Notes under the pieces: generated by a model | Told to the model about the DNA's origin: nothing | The model's input: the letters and a program-made list of their open reading frames with translations, nothing else | Database searches by the model: none | DNA from: UBA11524 sp963590165 | GTDB taxonomy: Bacteria; Bacillota; Clostridia; Christensenellales; Aristaeellaceae | Assembly: GCA_963590165.1 (NCBI GenBank) | Contig: CAVANO010000045.1 | Span: 178,920-242,919, forward strand | Length of the DNA: 64,000 nt | Reading direction: 5' to 3' | Position numbers and translations under genes: made by a program | Part shown: positions 52,509-62,289 of the stretch, one piece after another | Position numbering within the stretch: position 1 is the first letter of the stretch | Layout: every line of letters begins with the position of its first letter

Positions 52509-54923
52509 ATGAAACATGCGGACTTGGTTTCCAAATTAACGCTGGAAGAAAAGTGCGCTCTTCTTTCCGGCAAGGATGTTTGGCACACACGGGATATCCC
52601 GAGATTGAATATTCCCTCCATCACGCTTTCCGATGGTCCGAGCGGTCTTCGCAAGCAGGCGGGCGAGGGTGACCACCTGGGTCTGAATGCTTCGACAAAG
52701 GCAACGTGCATTCCGTCCGCGGCAACGCTGGCATGCAGCTGGGACGAAACAGTTGCTGAGAGCATGGGCTGCGTGGTCGGCGCGGATGCGGCAGAGCAGA
52801 AGGTCGATGTCTTGCTTGCACCCGGCATGAACACGAAGCGTTCCAGCCTGTGCGGCCGCAGCTTTGAGTACTATTCCGAGGATCCGTACCTGTCCGGCAA
52901 AATGGCGGCAGGTTTCATCCGCGGTGCGCAGTCGAATGGCATTTCCGCCTGCGGCAAGCATTTTGCGGCGAACTCGCAGGAACTGCTGCGCATGCATTCC
53001 GACAGCGTCATGGACGAACGGACGCTGCGCGAAATGTACCTGACGAACTTCGAGATTGCTGTCCGCGAGGGCAAGCCGGGCTTCATCATGACATCGTATA
53101 ACCGCATCAACGGCGTGTATGCCAATGAAAGCCGCCATTTGCTGGGCGACATCCTGCGCGGCGAATGGGGTTTTGACGGTGCGGTCGTGACCGACTGGGG
53201 CGGCAGCAACAGCTATATTGAGGGTGTCCGCGAAGGTATGAACCTTGAAATGCCGGCAGCAGGCGATGACAGCCCGTGCCAGCTCATCAAGGCAGTCAAG
53301 AACGGCGAAATCGACGAGAAGATTGTCGATGAACGCGTGGACAAATTACTGGATTTCATTCTTGACAAGCGCGAAAAGACGAACACGAAGCCGCATGACC
53401 TCGACCGTCAGCATGAGGAAGCGCAGGCTGCTGCGGAAAAGTGCCTCGTGCTGCTGAAGAACGACAAGAATGCGCTGCCGCTTGACAAGCAGGCTAAGGT
53501 TGCGTTCATCGGTGATTTTGTCGCAAATCCGCGCTATCAGGGTGCAGGCAGCAGTATGGTCAATGCCGCGAAGGTCGATGATACGACGTCGGCACTGGAT
53601 GACTTCTTCCCGGCACGCGTTGGTGTTGCGCAGGGTTTCGAGCGGCTTGATCAGCAGAATCCGGTACTTGCGGCGGAAGCAGTCGAGCTTGCGAAGAAGG
53701 CGGACTGCGTTGTGGCCTATCTGGGTCTGCCGGAATGCTTTGAGACGGAAGGCCTTGACCGCTCGCACATGCGTCTGCCAGAGAATCAGCTGGCTCTCCT
53801 GAAGGAGCTTCACGCGACCGGCAAGAAGATTGTGGTTGTCCTCTCCTGCGGCAGCGCGGTGGAAACGGATTGGGTGCAGGAATGCGATGCGGTGCTGTAT
53901 GCAGGGCTTGGCGGTGAAGCGGTCGCCCATGCGGTGCTGCGTGCACTCGTCGGCGAGGTCAACCCCGGCGGTAAGCTGGCGGAAACGTGGTACCGTCATT
54001 ATGCGGACGCGCCTGTCAGCCATTATTATCCGGGCAATGAGGCTACGAGCGAATACCGTGAAGGTCTCTATGTCGGTTACCGCTACACCGAAACGGCAGA
54101 TGTTACGCCGGGCTTTGCGTTTGGTCACGGCTTGAGCTATACGTCCTTCAAGTATGACAAGATCGCATGCGACGGCAAATCCGTTTCCTTCGACATCACC
54201 AATGTCGGCAGTTGCGCCGGCGATGAGGTGGCTCAGTTGTACGTCCATAAGCCGGAAGCGGTGGTTTTCCGTCCGGCGAAGGAATTGAAGGGCTTCAAGC
54301 GCGTCCATCTCGAAAAGGGCGAAACGAAGCATGTTTCGATTCCCTTTGAGTCGTACACCTTCCGCTATTTCAACGTGCAGACGAACCGTTTCGAGGTTGA
54401 AGGCGGTCAGTATGAACTGCTGATTGGCTCCTCTTGCCGCGACATTCGCCTGAAGACGACGCATGAGGAGAAGGGCACGAACGCACCTGACCCGTATCGC
54501 CAGCTGGCGGTTGAGAGCTACCGCACGGCGCGCGTGACGAATGTGTCTGACGTGGAGTTCACGGCGCTGCTGGGTCGCGCGATTCCGCCGCATAACTGGG
54601 ATCGCAAAAAGCTGCTGACGCTCAACGATTCCGTGTCGCAGCTCTTCTACGCAAAGAACGCACTGGCGCGCCTTGCCTACCGCATCCTGACGAACATGAA
54701 GAACAAGGCCATCGCGCAGGGCAAGCCTGACCTGAATCTGCTGTTCATTTACTACATTCCGTTCCGCGGCATGGCGAAGATGATGAACGGCATGGTGTCC
54801 ATGGCGATGGCGGAGGATATCCTGTTCATCGTCAATGGTCACTTCTTCCGCGGCTGCGGACGGCTCATCCACCATTTCTGCCATCGTCCTAAGCTGGATT
54901 TGAATCCAGATGCGAAAAAGTAA
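52509..54923 (+). CDS. Cytoplasmic GH3 beta-glucosidase
   Basis: This is an 804-residue enzyme with no signal peptide and normal GH3 order. The barrel has LSDGPSGLRKQ, KHFAANSQE (150) and nucleophile D229 in VVTDWGG. An alpha/beta sandwich follows (ECFETEGLDRSHMRLP), then a fibronectin-like domain. The last about 140 residues, after the FnIII domain, are an extra helical extension. It probably hydrolyses beta-linked oligosaccharides brought in by the GPH symporter encoded 40 bases downstream. This gene and the permuted GH3 are divergent. Confidence 0.93.
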   Translation: MKHADLVSKLTLEEKCALLSGKDVWHTRDIPRLNIPSITLSDGPSGLRKQAGEGDHLGLNASTKATCIPSAATLACSWDETVAESMGCVVGADAAEQKVDVLLAPGMNTKRSSLCGRSFEYYSEDPYLSGKMAAGFIRGAQSNGISACGKHFAANSQELLRMHSDSVMDERTLREMYLTNFEIAVREGKPGFIMTSYNRINGVYANESRHLLGDILRGEWGFDGAVVTDWGGSNSYIEGVREGMNLEMPAAGDDSPCQLIKAVKNGEIDEKIVDERVDKLLDFILDKREKTNTKPHDLDRQHEEAQAAAEKCLVLLKNDKNALPLDKQAKVAFIGDFVANPRYQGAGSSMVNAAKVDDTTSALDDFFPARVGVAQGFERLDQQNPVLAAEAVELAKKADCVVAYLGLPECFETEGLDRSHMRLPENQLALLKELHATGKKIVVVLSCGSAVETDWVQECDAVLYAGLGGEAVAHAVLRALVGEVNPGGKLAETWYRHYADAPVSHYYPGNEATSEYREGLYVGYRYTETADVTPGFAFGHGLSYTSFKYDKIACDGKSVSFDITNVGSCAGDEVAQLYVHKPEAVVFRPAKELKGFKRVHLEKGETKHVSIPFESYTFRYFNVQTNRFEVEGGQYELLIGSSCRDIRLKTTHEEKGTNAPDPYRQLAVESYRTARVTNVSDVEFTALLGRAIPPHNWDRKKLLTLNDSVSQLFYAKNALARLAYRILTNMKNKAIAQGKPDLNLLFIYYIPFRGMAKMMNGMVSMAMAEDILFIVNGHFFRGCGRLIHHFCHRPKLDLNPDAKK

Positions 54924-54963
54924 CGCTAAGGGAATCCCAAATAGGAAAGGAAGCATATTTTCC

Positions 54964-56370
54964 ATGAAACAGTCTTTCTGGCAGTCTCCCATGACGAGCA
55001 CCAGCATTCCGAAGGACAAGGTTACGACGGCAGAAACCCTGCTGGGCTACCTGATTGGTCCGTTCGGCGCGATGCTCTCCTCCGGCATCTTTACCTCCTT
55101 CCTCCAGAAGTATCTGGGCGAGGCGCTCGGCCTGAGCAGCACATATCTGTCTGTCCTGCAGCTTGTCTCGACGTTCCTGATTGTGGCGGCGAACATCGTT
55201 GTCGGTCAGCTGATTGAACGCACCCGCACGATGGCTGGCAAGGCTCGTCCGTGGCTGCTGCTCTCCGCACTGACGATGTCTGTGGCAAGCGTGCTGATGT
55301 TCATTGTGCCTTTTGAAGGCACGGCGCGCTATGTCTGGATTGCCATTGCCTACAACCTCTATTATGCTGTTGCGTACCCGATTTACAACACGGCGAACGC
55401 GACGCTGGTTCCTGTTTCCACCCGCGACAGCGAAAAGCGTGGCGTGCTGGCTTCGATGAACAACTTCGCGAGCCTTGGCGTGATGGGTGCCGGTTCGATG
55501 GTGTTCCCGATTCTTGTGCAGCTCTTCCTTTCTTCCACCGATGAAGCTGGCAATGTCACCTACACGGGCTTCGGCACGCAGTGGTTCATCGTCATGCTGG
55601 CCGTTGCCATCTTCACGGCGCTGACGATTTATCTGCAGTTCAAGTTTACCCGCGAGCGTGTAACCGAAGAAGGTAACACCGAGAATGCTGCTGAGAAGAA
55701 GCAGACGGTCTCCATGGGCGAGCAGCTTAAGGCGGTTACGTCCGAAAAGTGGTGGTGGATCATCATCATCTTCTATCTCTTCTTCCAGTGGTCCGGCGCG
55801 GTTAAGAACAGCTCTATGACCTACTTCTGCGCGGAAGTGCTTGGCGGTGACGGCTATCAGACGGTTCTGAGCATTCTGGGCGCAATCCCGATGGCAGTGG
55901 CGGCTGCGTTTGTGGTGCCGCTGGCGAACAAGTTCTCCAAGCAGATGCTGACGCTCGCCGGTCTGGTGCTCGGCGTGGTTGGCGGCGTGATTGCAGGTTT
56001 GGGCGGCGATAACCTCGTGCTGGTCGGCATTGGCATCGCACTCAAGTGCCTCGGCTCTGCACCGGCATGCTACCTGATTCTTGCCATGCTGGCAGACGTC
56101 ATCGACCATGTCGAATACAAGCACGGCATCCGCACCGATGGTTTGACGATGAGCATTTACTCCTCCCTGATGGTTGCTGCAACCCCCATCGGCGGCGCCA
56201 TCATTCAGGCACTTAATGGTGCACTCGATGCCAAGACGGCTGCGTCCGTCAACTATATCTGGATTGAAACGGTTGCCTATGCGATTTGCGCTGTGCTGCT
56301 GATCTTCTTCACGGTCGAGCGCAATCTCAAGGCTGAACAGCAGGAAATTGCCAATCGTACGTCGAAATAA
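54964..56370 (+). CDS. GPH-family (MelB-like) sugar:cation symporter
   Basis: This is a 468-residue membrane protein with about 12 hydrophobic segments. LLGYLIGPFGAMLSSGIF, an RTMAGKARPWLLLSA loop (the R-x-x-x-G-K-x-R-P-W type between helices 2 and 3) and DVIDHVEYKHGIRTDGLTMS late in the protein are GPH signatures. It imports oligosaccharides or glycosides with Na+ or H+. The start at 54964 has GGAAAGGA upstream; an in-frame ATG at 54910 lies inside the preceding gene. Pairing with a beta-glucosidase suggests a beta-glucoside substrate. Confidence 0.9.
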   Translation: MKQSFWQSPMTSTSIPKDKVTTAETLLGYLIGPFGAMLSSGIFTSFLQKYLGEALGLSSTYLSVLQLVSTFLIVAANIVVGQLIERTRTMAGKARPWLLLSALTMSVASVLMFIVPFEGTARYVWIAIAYNLYYAVAYPIYNTANATLVPVSTRDSEKRGVLASMNNFASLGVMGAGSMVFPILVQLFLSSTDEAGNVTYTGFGTQWFIVMLAVAIFTALTIYLQFKFTRERVTEEGNTENAAEKKQTVSMGEQLKAVTSEKWWWIIIIFYLFFQWSGAVKNSSMTYFCAEVLGGDGYQTVLSILGAIPMAVAAAFVVPLANKFSKQMLTLAGLVLGVVGGVIAGLGGDNLVLVGIGIALKCLGSAPACYLILAMLADVIDHVEYKHGIRTDGLTMSIYSSLMVAATPIGGAIIQALNGALDAKTAASVNYIWIETVAYAICAVLLIFFTVERNLKAEQQEIANRTSK

Positions 56371-56387
56371 GACATAAGATTGGTGAA

Positions 56388-56460
56388 AAGGGCAGCGTCA
56401 GCGGCAGGATGATGCGTCACACCGATGCAGAATCATGACGGAAGGGCGCTGCCCTTCTTT
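56388..56460 (+). terminator. Terminator after the GH3-GPH operon
   Basis: AAGGGCAGCG (56388-56397) pairs with CGCTGCCCTT (56447-56456) across a long loop, followed by CTTT. Confidence 0.65.
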
Positions 56461-56487
56461 CATGTGATCAGAAAGGAAAGAATCGTT

Positions 56488-57501
56488 ATGAAACTATTAT
56501 CGGTTGCCATACCGTCCTATAATTCCCAGGATTATATGCGCCATGCGATCGAAACATTGCTCTCCGGCGGCGAGGAGATGGAAATCCTTGTTGTTAATGA
56601 CGGCTCCAAGGACGATACGGCAAAAATCGCCGACGAATATCAGGCAAAGTACCCGACCATCGTCAAGGCGGTGCACAAGGAGAACGGCGGGCACGGCGAT
56701 GCAGTCATGTTTGGGCTGCGCAACGCGACCGGGCGTTACTTCAAGGTTGTCGATTCGGATGACTGGGTCGACGAGGACAGCCTGAAGCGAGTTCTCAATC
56801 AGCTGCGGACGTTTGTGGCAGAAAAGAGCGACGTCGACATGCTGATTTGCAACTATGTCTACGACAAGGTCGGCGTGAAGCACAAGCATGTGATGCAATA
56901 CCGCCATGCCGTACCGGTCGGACGTGAATTCGGCTGGGATGAAACGCGATTCAAGATCGGCGAATATCTGCTGATGCACTCCGTGATTTACCGGACGGAA
57001 CTGCTGCATGAATGCGGTCTGAATCTGCCGAAGCACACGTTCTATGTCGATGAGCTGTATGTCTATCAGCCGCTGCCGTATGTCAAAAAGATGTATTATC
57101 TTGATGAAGACTTCTATCATTACTTCATCGGGCGCGACGATCAGTCCGTGCATGAGGATGTCATGATCCGCCGGATTGACCAGGCATTGCGCGTCAACCG
57201 CATGCTGGTGTCTGAAGTGGACGTAAGCAAGGTCGAAAATGCCCGCAAGCAGAAGTATATGCTGCGCTATCTGGAAATTATCACGACGGTTTCCTCGATT
57301 CTGCTGCTCAAGAGCGGGACGGAGGAGAACAAACAGAAGAAAGTGGAGCTGTGGCAGTTCATCGAGAAAGAGGATCCGTTTGTATACGGCAAGCTCCGCC
57401 ATGGCTTTATGGGCACCATCCTGCATCTGCCGGGCAAGTTTGGTCGGCAGGTCGCTCTGCTGGGCTACAAGATTACGCAGAAAATCTATGGCTTTAATTG
57501 A
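56488..57501 (+). CDS. Family 2 glycosyltransferase
   Basis: This is a 337-residue GT-A enzyme. LSVAIPSYNSQDYMRHAI opens it, EILVVNDGSKDDT binds nucleotide, and FKVVDSDDWVDEDS carries the DxD-like site. No membrane segment is seen. It adds a sugar to a surface polysaccharide or lipid. The UDP-galactopyranose mutase gene follows 14 bases later, so a galactofuranosyl transfer is possible, but this is inference from context. Confidence 0.88.
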   Translation: MKLLSVAIPSYNSQDYMRHAIETLLSGGEEMEILVVNDGSKDDTAKIADEYQAKYPTIVKAVHKENGGHGDAVMFGLRNATGRYFKVVDSDDWVDEDSLKRVLNQLRTFVAEKSDVDMLICNYVYDKVGVKHKHVMQYRHAVPVGREFGWDETRFKIGEYLLMHSVIYRTELLHECGLNLPKHTFYVDELYVYQPLPYVKKMYYLDEDFYHYFIGRDDQSVHEDVMIRRIDQALRVNRMLVSEVDVSKVENARKQKYMLRYLEIITTVSSILLLKSGTEENKQKKVELWQFIEKEDPFVYGKLRHGFMGTILHLPGKFGRQVALLGYKITQKIYGFN

Positions 57502-57515
57502 TGGAGGAACCAGTT

Positions 57516-58628
57516 ATGCAGTATGATTATCTGGTTGTTGGTGCAGGGCTGTTCGGTGCGGCGTTTGCGCAGATGGCGAAGGAACGCGGCAAAAAAGTGC
57601 TTGTGATTGACCGCCGCAATCACATTGGCGGGAATGTCTATACCGAGGATGTCGGCGGCATTGCAGTGCATCGCTACGGCGCGCATATTTTCCACACGGA
57701 TGACGAGGAAGTCTGGCAGTACGCCAACCGTTTCGCCACGTTCAACCGCTTCACGAATGCGCCGCTGGCAAAGTACAAGGACAAACTCTACCACATGCCG
57801 TTCAACATGAACACGTTCTATGCGATGTGGGGCGTGACGAAGCCGGAAGAGGCGCGGGAAATCATCGAGAAGCAGCGCAGGGAAATCACCGGTGAACCGA
57901 AAAACCTCGAAGAGCAGGCAATTTCGCTTGTTGGGCGCGACATTTACGAGGCGCTCGTGCGCGGCTACAGCGAGAAGCAATGGGGACGCAAGTGCAGAGA
58001 ACTGCCGGCGTTCATTATCCGTCGTCTGCCGGTTCGCCTGACGTATGACAACAACTACTTCAACGACCGCTATCAGGGCATTCCGGACAAGGGCTATACG
58101 GCGATGGTCGAGAAGATGCTCGAAGGCATCGAGGTGCGGCTGAATGCGGACTTCCTGAAAGATCGCGCAGCATGGACGAGCATGGCGGACAAGATTGTCT
58201 ATACCGGTCCCATTGACCAGTATTTCGATGAGTGCTACGGTGCGCTTTCGTATCGTTCGCTTCGCTTTGACACGAAGGATTTGCCCGTGCAGGACTATCA
58301 GGGCAATGCGGTCATCAACGACACGAATGCCGAGGTGCCCTACACACGCGTCATCGAACACAAGCATTTTGCCTATGGTCAGGCGGATGTGCTTGCGCTG
58401 CCGCACACGGTCGTGACGTACGAATATCCGGCGGCCTGGAAGCACGGCGATGAGCCGTATTATCCGGTCAATGATGCGGAGAACGGTGCGCTGTATGCCA
58501 AGTATCAGCAGAAGGCGGCAGGTGAGCCGAATGTAATTTTCGGCGGACGCCTCGGGCTGTACAAGTATATGGATATGGACGACACGCTTCGCGCGGCGAT
58601 TGACTGTGCACGCAGGGAATTGCAATAA
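57516..58628 (+). CDS. glf: UDP-galactopyranose mutase
   Basis: This is a 370-residue flavoenzyme. YLVVGAGLFGAAFAQMA is the FAD motif, DRRNHIGGNVYTED and VHRYGAHIFHTDDEEVW follow, and GYSEKQWGRKCREL is in the substrate region. It converts UDP-galactopyranose to UDP-galactofuranose for surface glycans. ATG 57516 follows GGAGG by 7 bases. It is in an operon with the preceding GT2. Confidence 0.96.
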   Translation: MQYDYLVVGAGLFGAAFAQMAKERGKKVLVIDRRNHIGGNVYTEDVGGIAVHRYGAHIFHTDDEEVWQYANRFATFNRFTNAPLAKYKDKLYHMPFNMNTFYAMWGVTKPEEAREIIEKQRREITGEPKNLEEQAISLVGRDIYEALVRGYSEKQWGRKCRELPAFIIRRLPVRLTYDNNYFNDRYQGIPDKGYTAMVEKMLEGIEVRLNADFLKDRAAWTSMADKIVYTGPIDQYFDECYGALSYRSLRFDTKDLPVQDYQGNAVINDTNAEVPYTRVIEHKHFAYGQADVLALPHTVVTYEYPAAWKHGDEPYYPVNDAENGALYAKYQQKAAGEPNVIFGGRLGLYKYMDMDDTLRAAIDCARRELQ

Positions 58629-58652
58629 AAAGCAAAAGGCGGTGGAAAACAG

Positions 58653-59360
58653 GTGCGCTTGGCAATTGTAGAGGACGAGGTTCGCGTGCAGGAGCAGCTC
58701 AAAAGCTATGTGCTGCAGTACTATCAGGGACGCACGAATGAGGTGGAAATCAGCCTGTTTTCCGACGGCGACGAGATTCTGGAGGATTATTCGGCGTCGT
58801 ATGACGTGATTTTCCTCGATATCCAGATGAAGCACCTGGACGGCATGGCCACAGCGCAGCGAATCCGTGAGCGCGATGAGGATGTGTATCTGGTTTTCAT
58901 CACGAATCTCGCCAATTACGCGATTCGCGGGTATTCGGTCAATGCGCTGGACTTCGTGCTGAAGCCGGTGAATTACCTGATGCTGCGTCAGTTGCTGATT
59001 CGTGTCGAGCACCTGCTGGCACAGAAGCCGAAGCGCTATATCACCCTGCCGACCGAAACGGGATTGACACGCATCGACGTCAGCCAAATCGAGTATGTCG
59101 AAACGGAAGGACATGCCGTCTGCATCTACACGGAGCAGGAGACGTTCCACCTGCGGCAAAGCATGAAGAGCGTGGAGGAGATGCTTGCAGATTACGGCTT
59201 CTTCCGCTGCAACAGCTGTTATCTGGTGAATCTGCGCCATGTGGAGCGCATCGAAAACGGCGTTGCCATCGTGCATGGCAAGCCGCTTGCCATCTCCCGA
59301 CCGCGTCATAAGGCTTTCATGGAGGCGCTGACGAAGTATCTGGGAGGCGGCAAGTCATAA
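58653..59360 (+). CDS. LytTR response regulator (AgrA/VirR type)
   Basis: This is a 235-residue protein. The receiver domain has IVEDE, the phosphoacceptor Asp in VIFLDIQMKHLDG and Lys in FVLKPVN. The C-terminal LytTR DNA-binding domain (about 130-235) includes IEYVETEGHAVCIYT and FFRCNSCYLVNLRHV. It is a GTG start. Its TAA overlaps the kinase ATG as TAATG. Such pairs respond to peptide or cell-envelope signals. No AgrD-like or AgrB-like gene is adjacent. It is 24 bases after glf. Confidence 0.94.
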   Translation: MRLAIVEDEVRVQEQLKSYVLQYYQGRTNEVEISLFSDGDEILEDYSASYDVIFLDIQMKHLDGMATAQRIRERDEDVYLVFITNLANYAIRGYSVNALDFVLKPVNYLMLRQLLIRVEHLLAQKPKRYITLPTETGLTRIDVSQIEYVETEGHAVCIYTEQETFHLRQSMKSVEEMLADYGFFRCNSCYLVNLRHVERIENGVAIVHGKPLAISRPRHKAFMEALTKYLGGGKS

Positions 59361-60700
59361 TGGAATTCCTGGAGGTAGTTTTTTTTCCACGGGTTCATAC
59401 GGCGATTGCGGAATGGCTGGCATGCCTGCTGTACATCTATCCGCAGCGGAAACGCTTCGGCGCGAAAAGTTGGCAGCAAATCGGCATCTACATCCTGTCC
59501 TTCGGCGTCCTGCTGGGCTTCAATGAACTGAATCAGCAGACGACCGGCATCTGGTGGGTAGGTGCGATGGCACTTTGCTTGGCAGGTATGCTGGGAATGA
59601 TTGTTGCATCCTGCAAGGTGCCGTTCACGCTGGCAGGATACATGTGGGCACATGCGTTCATCACGGCGGAGTTTGCTGCGTCGCAGGAATGGCAAATCAA
59701 CTACTATCTGCTGATGGATGGTGTCATCGGGCTGACGGGTACATGGGTGCTGATGATTGCTGTGTATGCAGTCGTATTCTATGTGCTCTGGCTGGTGAAC
59801 GGGAAACACCGCATCATGCGCGGCAACATGCGGATTAACAGGCAGGAGCTGATGAGCGGCATAGCGATTGCACTGTCTGCTTTCTGCCTGAGCAACTTCA
59901 ACTTCGCATTTCAGGACAATGTTTTTTCAGAGTCGCTTGGTACGGGCATCCTGTATTCGCGCACGTTGATTGACTTCGGAGGCATGGTCATGCTCTTTGC
60001 GCATGATATCTCGCGCGCGGAGCTGCATCTTAGCCATGAACTGGAGGCGATGGAAAGCCTGTTCAACCGACAGTACGAGCAATACCGTCAATTCGATGCG
60101 AACAATAAGGCGATTCATCAGGTGTACCATGACCTGAAGCACCAAATCGAATTCATCCGCAACGAGAAGAGCGACAAGAAGCGTGAGTCATATCTGCGTG
60201 AGATGGAAAAGGTCGTCACGATGCACGAAGCGGAGGTCAACACGGGCAACTCGATTCTGGATACGTTCCTGACGAGCAAGAGCCTGCGCTGCGCCGAAGA
60301 AAACATCGTCATGACATGCTTTGCGGACGCGCATGACCTCGGTTTCATGGACATGATGGACATTTGCTCGCTGTTCGGCAATGCGATTGACAACGCCATC
60401 GAGTGTGTGGAGCAGATTGAGGACAAGAGCATGCGCCTGATTAAGCTGACGGTGCGCACGCAAAATCGCTTTCTGCTCATCCGTGTAGAGAACTGCACGA
60501 ACAAGGCGGTTGACTTGCGTGACGGGCTGCCGGCAACGACGAAGGAGAACAAGGAAAGCCACGGTTACGGCATCAAGAGCATCCGGAAGGCTGCGGAAAA
60601 ATACGGCGGCTGTCTGACACTTGAGCAACAGGATGGCTGGTTCATCATGACCGTACTGATTCCTTTGCCGGAAGGATACGACAACGAAAAGGCAGACTGA
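59360..60700 (+). CDS. GHKL sensor histidine kinase (AgrC-like)
   Basis: This is a 446-residue protein. Six hydrophobic segments lie in the first 220 residues, then a coiled linker with HQVYHDLKHQIEFIRNEK, in which the first or second His is the phosphorylation site. The GHKL ATPase core has LFGNAIDNAIECVEQ (N box) and SHGYGIKSIRKAAEKYGG (G box). It partners the LytTR regulator by overlap. The signal is unknown. A terminator follows. Confidence 0.93.
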   Translation: MEFLEVVFFPRVHTAIAEWLACLLYIYPQRKRFGAKSWQQIGIYILSFGVLLGFNELNQQTTGIWWVGAMALCLAGMLGMIVASCKVPFTLAGYMWAHAFITAEFAASQEWQINYYLLMDGVIGLTGTWVLMIAVYAVVFYVLWLVNGKHRIMRGNMRINRQELMSGIAIALSAFCLSNFNFAFQDNVFSESLGTGILYSRTLIDFGGMVMLFAHDISRAELHLSHELEAMESLFNRQYEQYRQFDANNKAIHQVYHDLKHQIEFIRNEKSDKKRESYLREMEKVVTMHEAEVNTGNSILDTFLTSKSLRCAEENIVMTCFADAHDLGFMDMMDICSLFGNAIDNAIECVEQIEDKSMRLIKLTVRTQNRFLLIRVENCTNKAVDLRDGLPATTKENKESHGYGIKSIRKAAEKYGGCLTLEQQDGWFIMTVLIPLPEGYDNEKAD

Positions 60701-60713
60701 ACCATCAAAATAA

Positions 60714-60755
60714 GCGGCTGTACTCCTGCGAATTGCAGGAATGCAGCCGCCTTTT
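60714..60755. terminator. Terminator between convergent genes
   Basis: GCGGCTG (60714-60720) pairs with CAGCCGC (60744-60750) with an inner TCCTGC/GCAGGA helix, followed by CT4. Confidence 0.9.
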
Positions 60756-60763
60756 CAGTTGAT

Positions 60764-61633
60764 TCAGTCAATTGCAATCTTTTCATACTCGCGAGAGCCG
60801 AAGCCGAGCGTTTCGGCGCACTCGATGGTGTAGACACCGTGACGGCTTTCAACACGCTCGAGGAAATGTTTCTGTCCTGGATCGTCCGTCGCGGCGTACA
60901 CCATGTCAAGACACGCTTGGTCAATCGCAATTGGGTCGAGCGATGCCATCATGCCGATGTCCGCCATGCAGGGATCCTCCGCAACGGCACAGCAGTCGCA
61001 GTCCACAGACAGGTTCTTCATGACGTTGATGTACACTGCCTTGCCGCTGAAACGCTTGGCAACGGACGATGCCGCATCTGCCATGGAGGCGAGAAAACTG
61101 TCATGATCCGCGCCGAAATTGACGGCAGGATCGCCGGCACCATGAATGTACAGTTTGCCGTAGGAGGAAGCAATGCCGATGGAAAGCTGCTTGAGTGCAC
61201 CGCCGAAGCCGCCCATCGGATGACCCTTGAAGTGGCTCAGGACGAGCAGAGAGTCATAGCGTGCGAGGTGGTTGCCAACGTAGTTCTTCTGGATGACGCG
61301 GCCGTTCGGAATGAGCAGCTGCAAATCGGGCGCTTCCGAATCCATGATATCGACGGTGAAGGCATCTGCCCAGCCGTGGTCGCGCATCGTCTGCCAGTGG
61401 ACATCGGTGGTGTTGCGCGAACCCTCATAGGCGGTGTTGCACTCGACAACCGTACCATGCACCTTCTCAATCATCGGACGCCAGAAATCGGGACCGATAA
61501 AGTTCTGATTGCCCTTTTCGCCGGAATGGAGCTTGACGGCGATGCTGCCGGTCAGCGGCAGACCGCAGGCATCATAGAGCTTCAGAACGTTTTCAGGCGT
61601 GATGCTGTGCGTGAAATAGACCTTCGACTTCAT
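60764..61633 (-). CDS. DUF362-domain protein
   Basis: This is a 289-residue protein. IAVKLHSGEKGNQNFIGPDF, HFKGHPMGGFGGALKQLSIG and CDCCAVAEDPCMADIGMMAS match DUF362 proteins, which are often joined to ferredoxin domains. Here the ferredoxin part is absent, though the DCDCCAVAEDPC cluster remains. The function is unknown. Its ATG overlaps the stop of the kinase-like gene upstream as ATGA. Confidence 0.85.
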   Translation of the reverse strand: MKSKVYFTHSITPENVLKLYDACGLPLTGSIAVKLHSGEKGNQNFIGPDFWRPMIEKVHGTVVECNTAYEGSRNTTDVHWQTMRDHGWADAFTVDIMDSEAPDLQLLIPNGRVIQKNYVGNHLARYDSLLVLSHFKGHPMGGFGGALKQLSIGIASSYGKLYIHGAGDPAVNFGADHDSFLASMADAASSVAKRFSGKAVYINVMKNLSVDCDCCAVAEDPCMADIGMMASLDPIAIDQACLDMVYAATDDPGQKHFLERVESRHGVYTIECAETLGFGSREYEKIAID

Positions 61634-62268
61634 GATGGATTTCCTCCTTGCTGATTTGCCTGCTTATTGAGTGCATCGGTTACATAGCCGGTCAAAATGT
61701 CGACAATGCGCGCGTTTTTACCGCCGCCGGCAATGATGACATCCGCGAAGGATACGTAATTGGCGATGTACTCGTTGAACATGGGTCGTACGGTGGAAAG
61801 ATACTGGTTTGAGATGCTGCTGATGGAACGCTGCCGCTCGACAATGTCGCGGTTAATCCGCCGAAGCAGGCAAATGTCCGCGTCCACCTTGATGTAGAGC
61901 TTGAGAAACATCAAATCCATCAGCCGCGGGTCGTAAAAACAGTGAATTCCCTCCAGAATGATGACATCGCGCGGATAGAGCAATTCATCTGTGTCAGCAC
62001 GGCGGTGCAGCGCGTAATCATATGCCTTTCGCGTGACGGGCTGACCGGAAAGCAGCTGCTTCATATCTGCAAGAAGCAGGTCATGGTCGAAAATACCCGG
62101 CTCGTCATAATTGAGCTGTGCGCGGTCATCAAACGGGAGATCAGGATGGTCGCGGTAATAGCAGTCCTGCTGGATGACCAGGCAGTGGTCGCCGAGTTGC
62201 TCGGAAAGCGCCTGTGCCAGCGTGGACTTGCCGCTGCCGCTCGCGCCGCAGATGCCGATGAGAATCAT
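61630..62268 (-). CDS. Uridine kinase-like P-loop kinase
   Basis: This is a 212-residue protein. ILIGICGASGSGKSTLAQAL is the P-loop, QQDCYYRDHPDLPFDDR and NYDEPGIFDHDLL match uridine/phosphoribulokinase-family substrate regions, and DVIILEGIHCFYDPRL is the Walker B region. It likely phosphorylates a nucleoside. ATG 62268 is preferred to 62274 because GGAGG is then 7 bases away. It lies in an operon with the DUF362 gene. Confidence 0.88.
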   Translation of the reverse strand: MILIGICGASGSGKSTLAQALSEQLGDHCLVIQQDCYYRDHPDLPFDDRAQLNYDEPGIFDHDLLLADMKQLLSGQPVTRKAYDYALHRRADTDELLYPRDVIILEGIHCFYDPRLMDLMFLKLYIKVDADICLLRRINRDIVERQRSISSISNQYLSTVRPMFNEYIANYVSFADVIIAGGGKNARIVDILTGYVTDALNKQANQQGGNPS

Positions 62269-62289
62269 GCGCATTCCTCCGTTTCAGGC

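Noticed and set aside
53346..55019. 557-codon open frame on the minus strand
   Set aside because: It is a shadow of the GH3 beta-glucosidase gene.
57486..59309. 607-codon open frame on the minus strand
   Set aside because: It is antisense to glf and the LytTR regulator, both with clear motifs.
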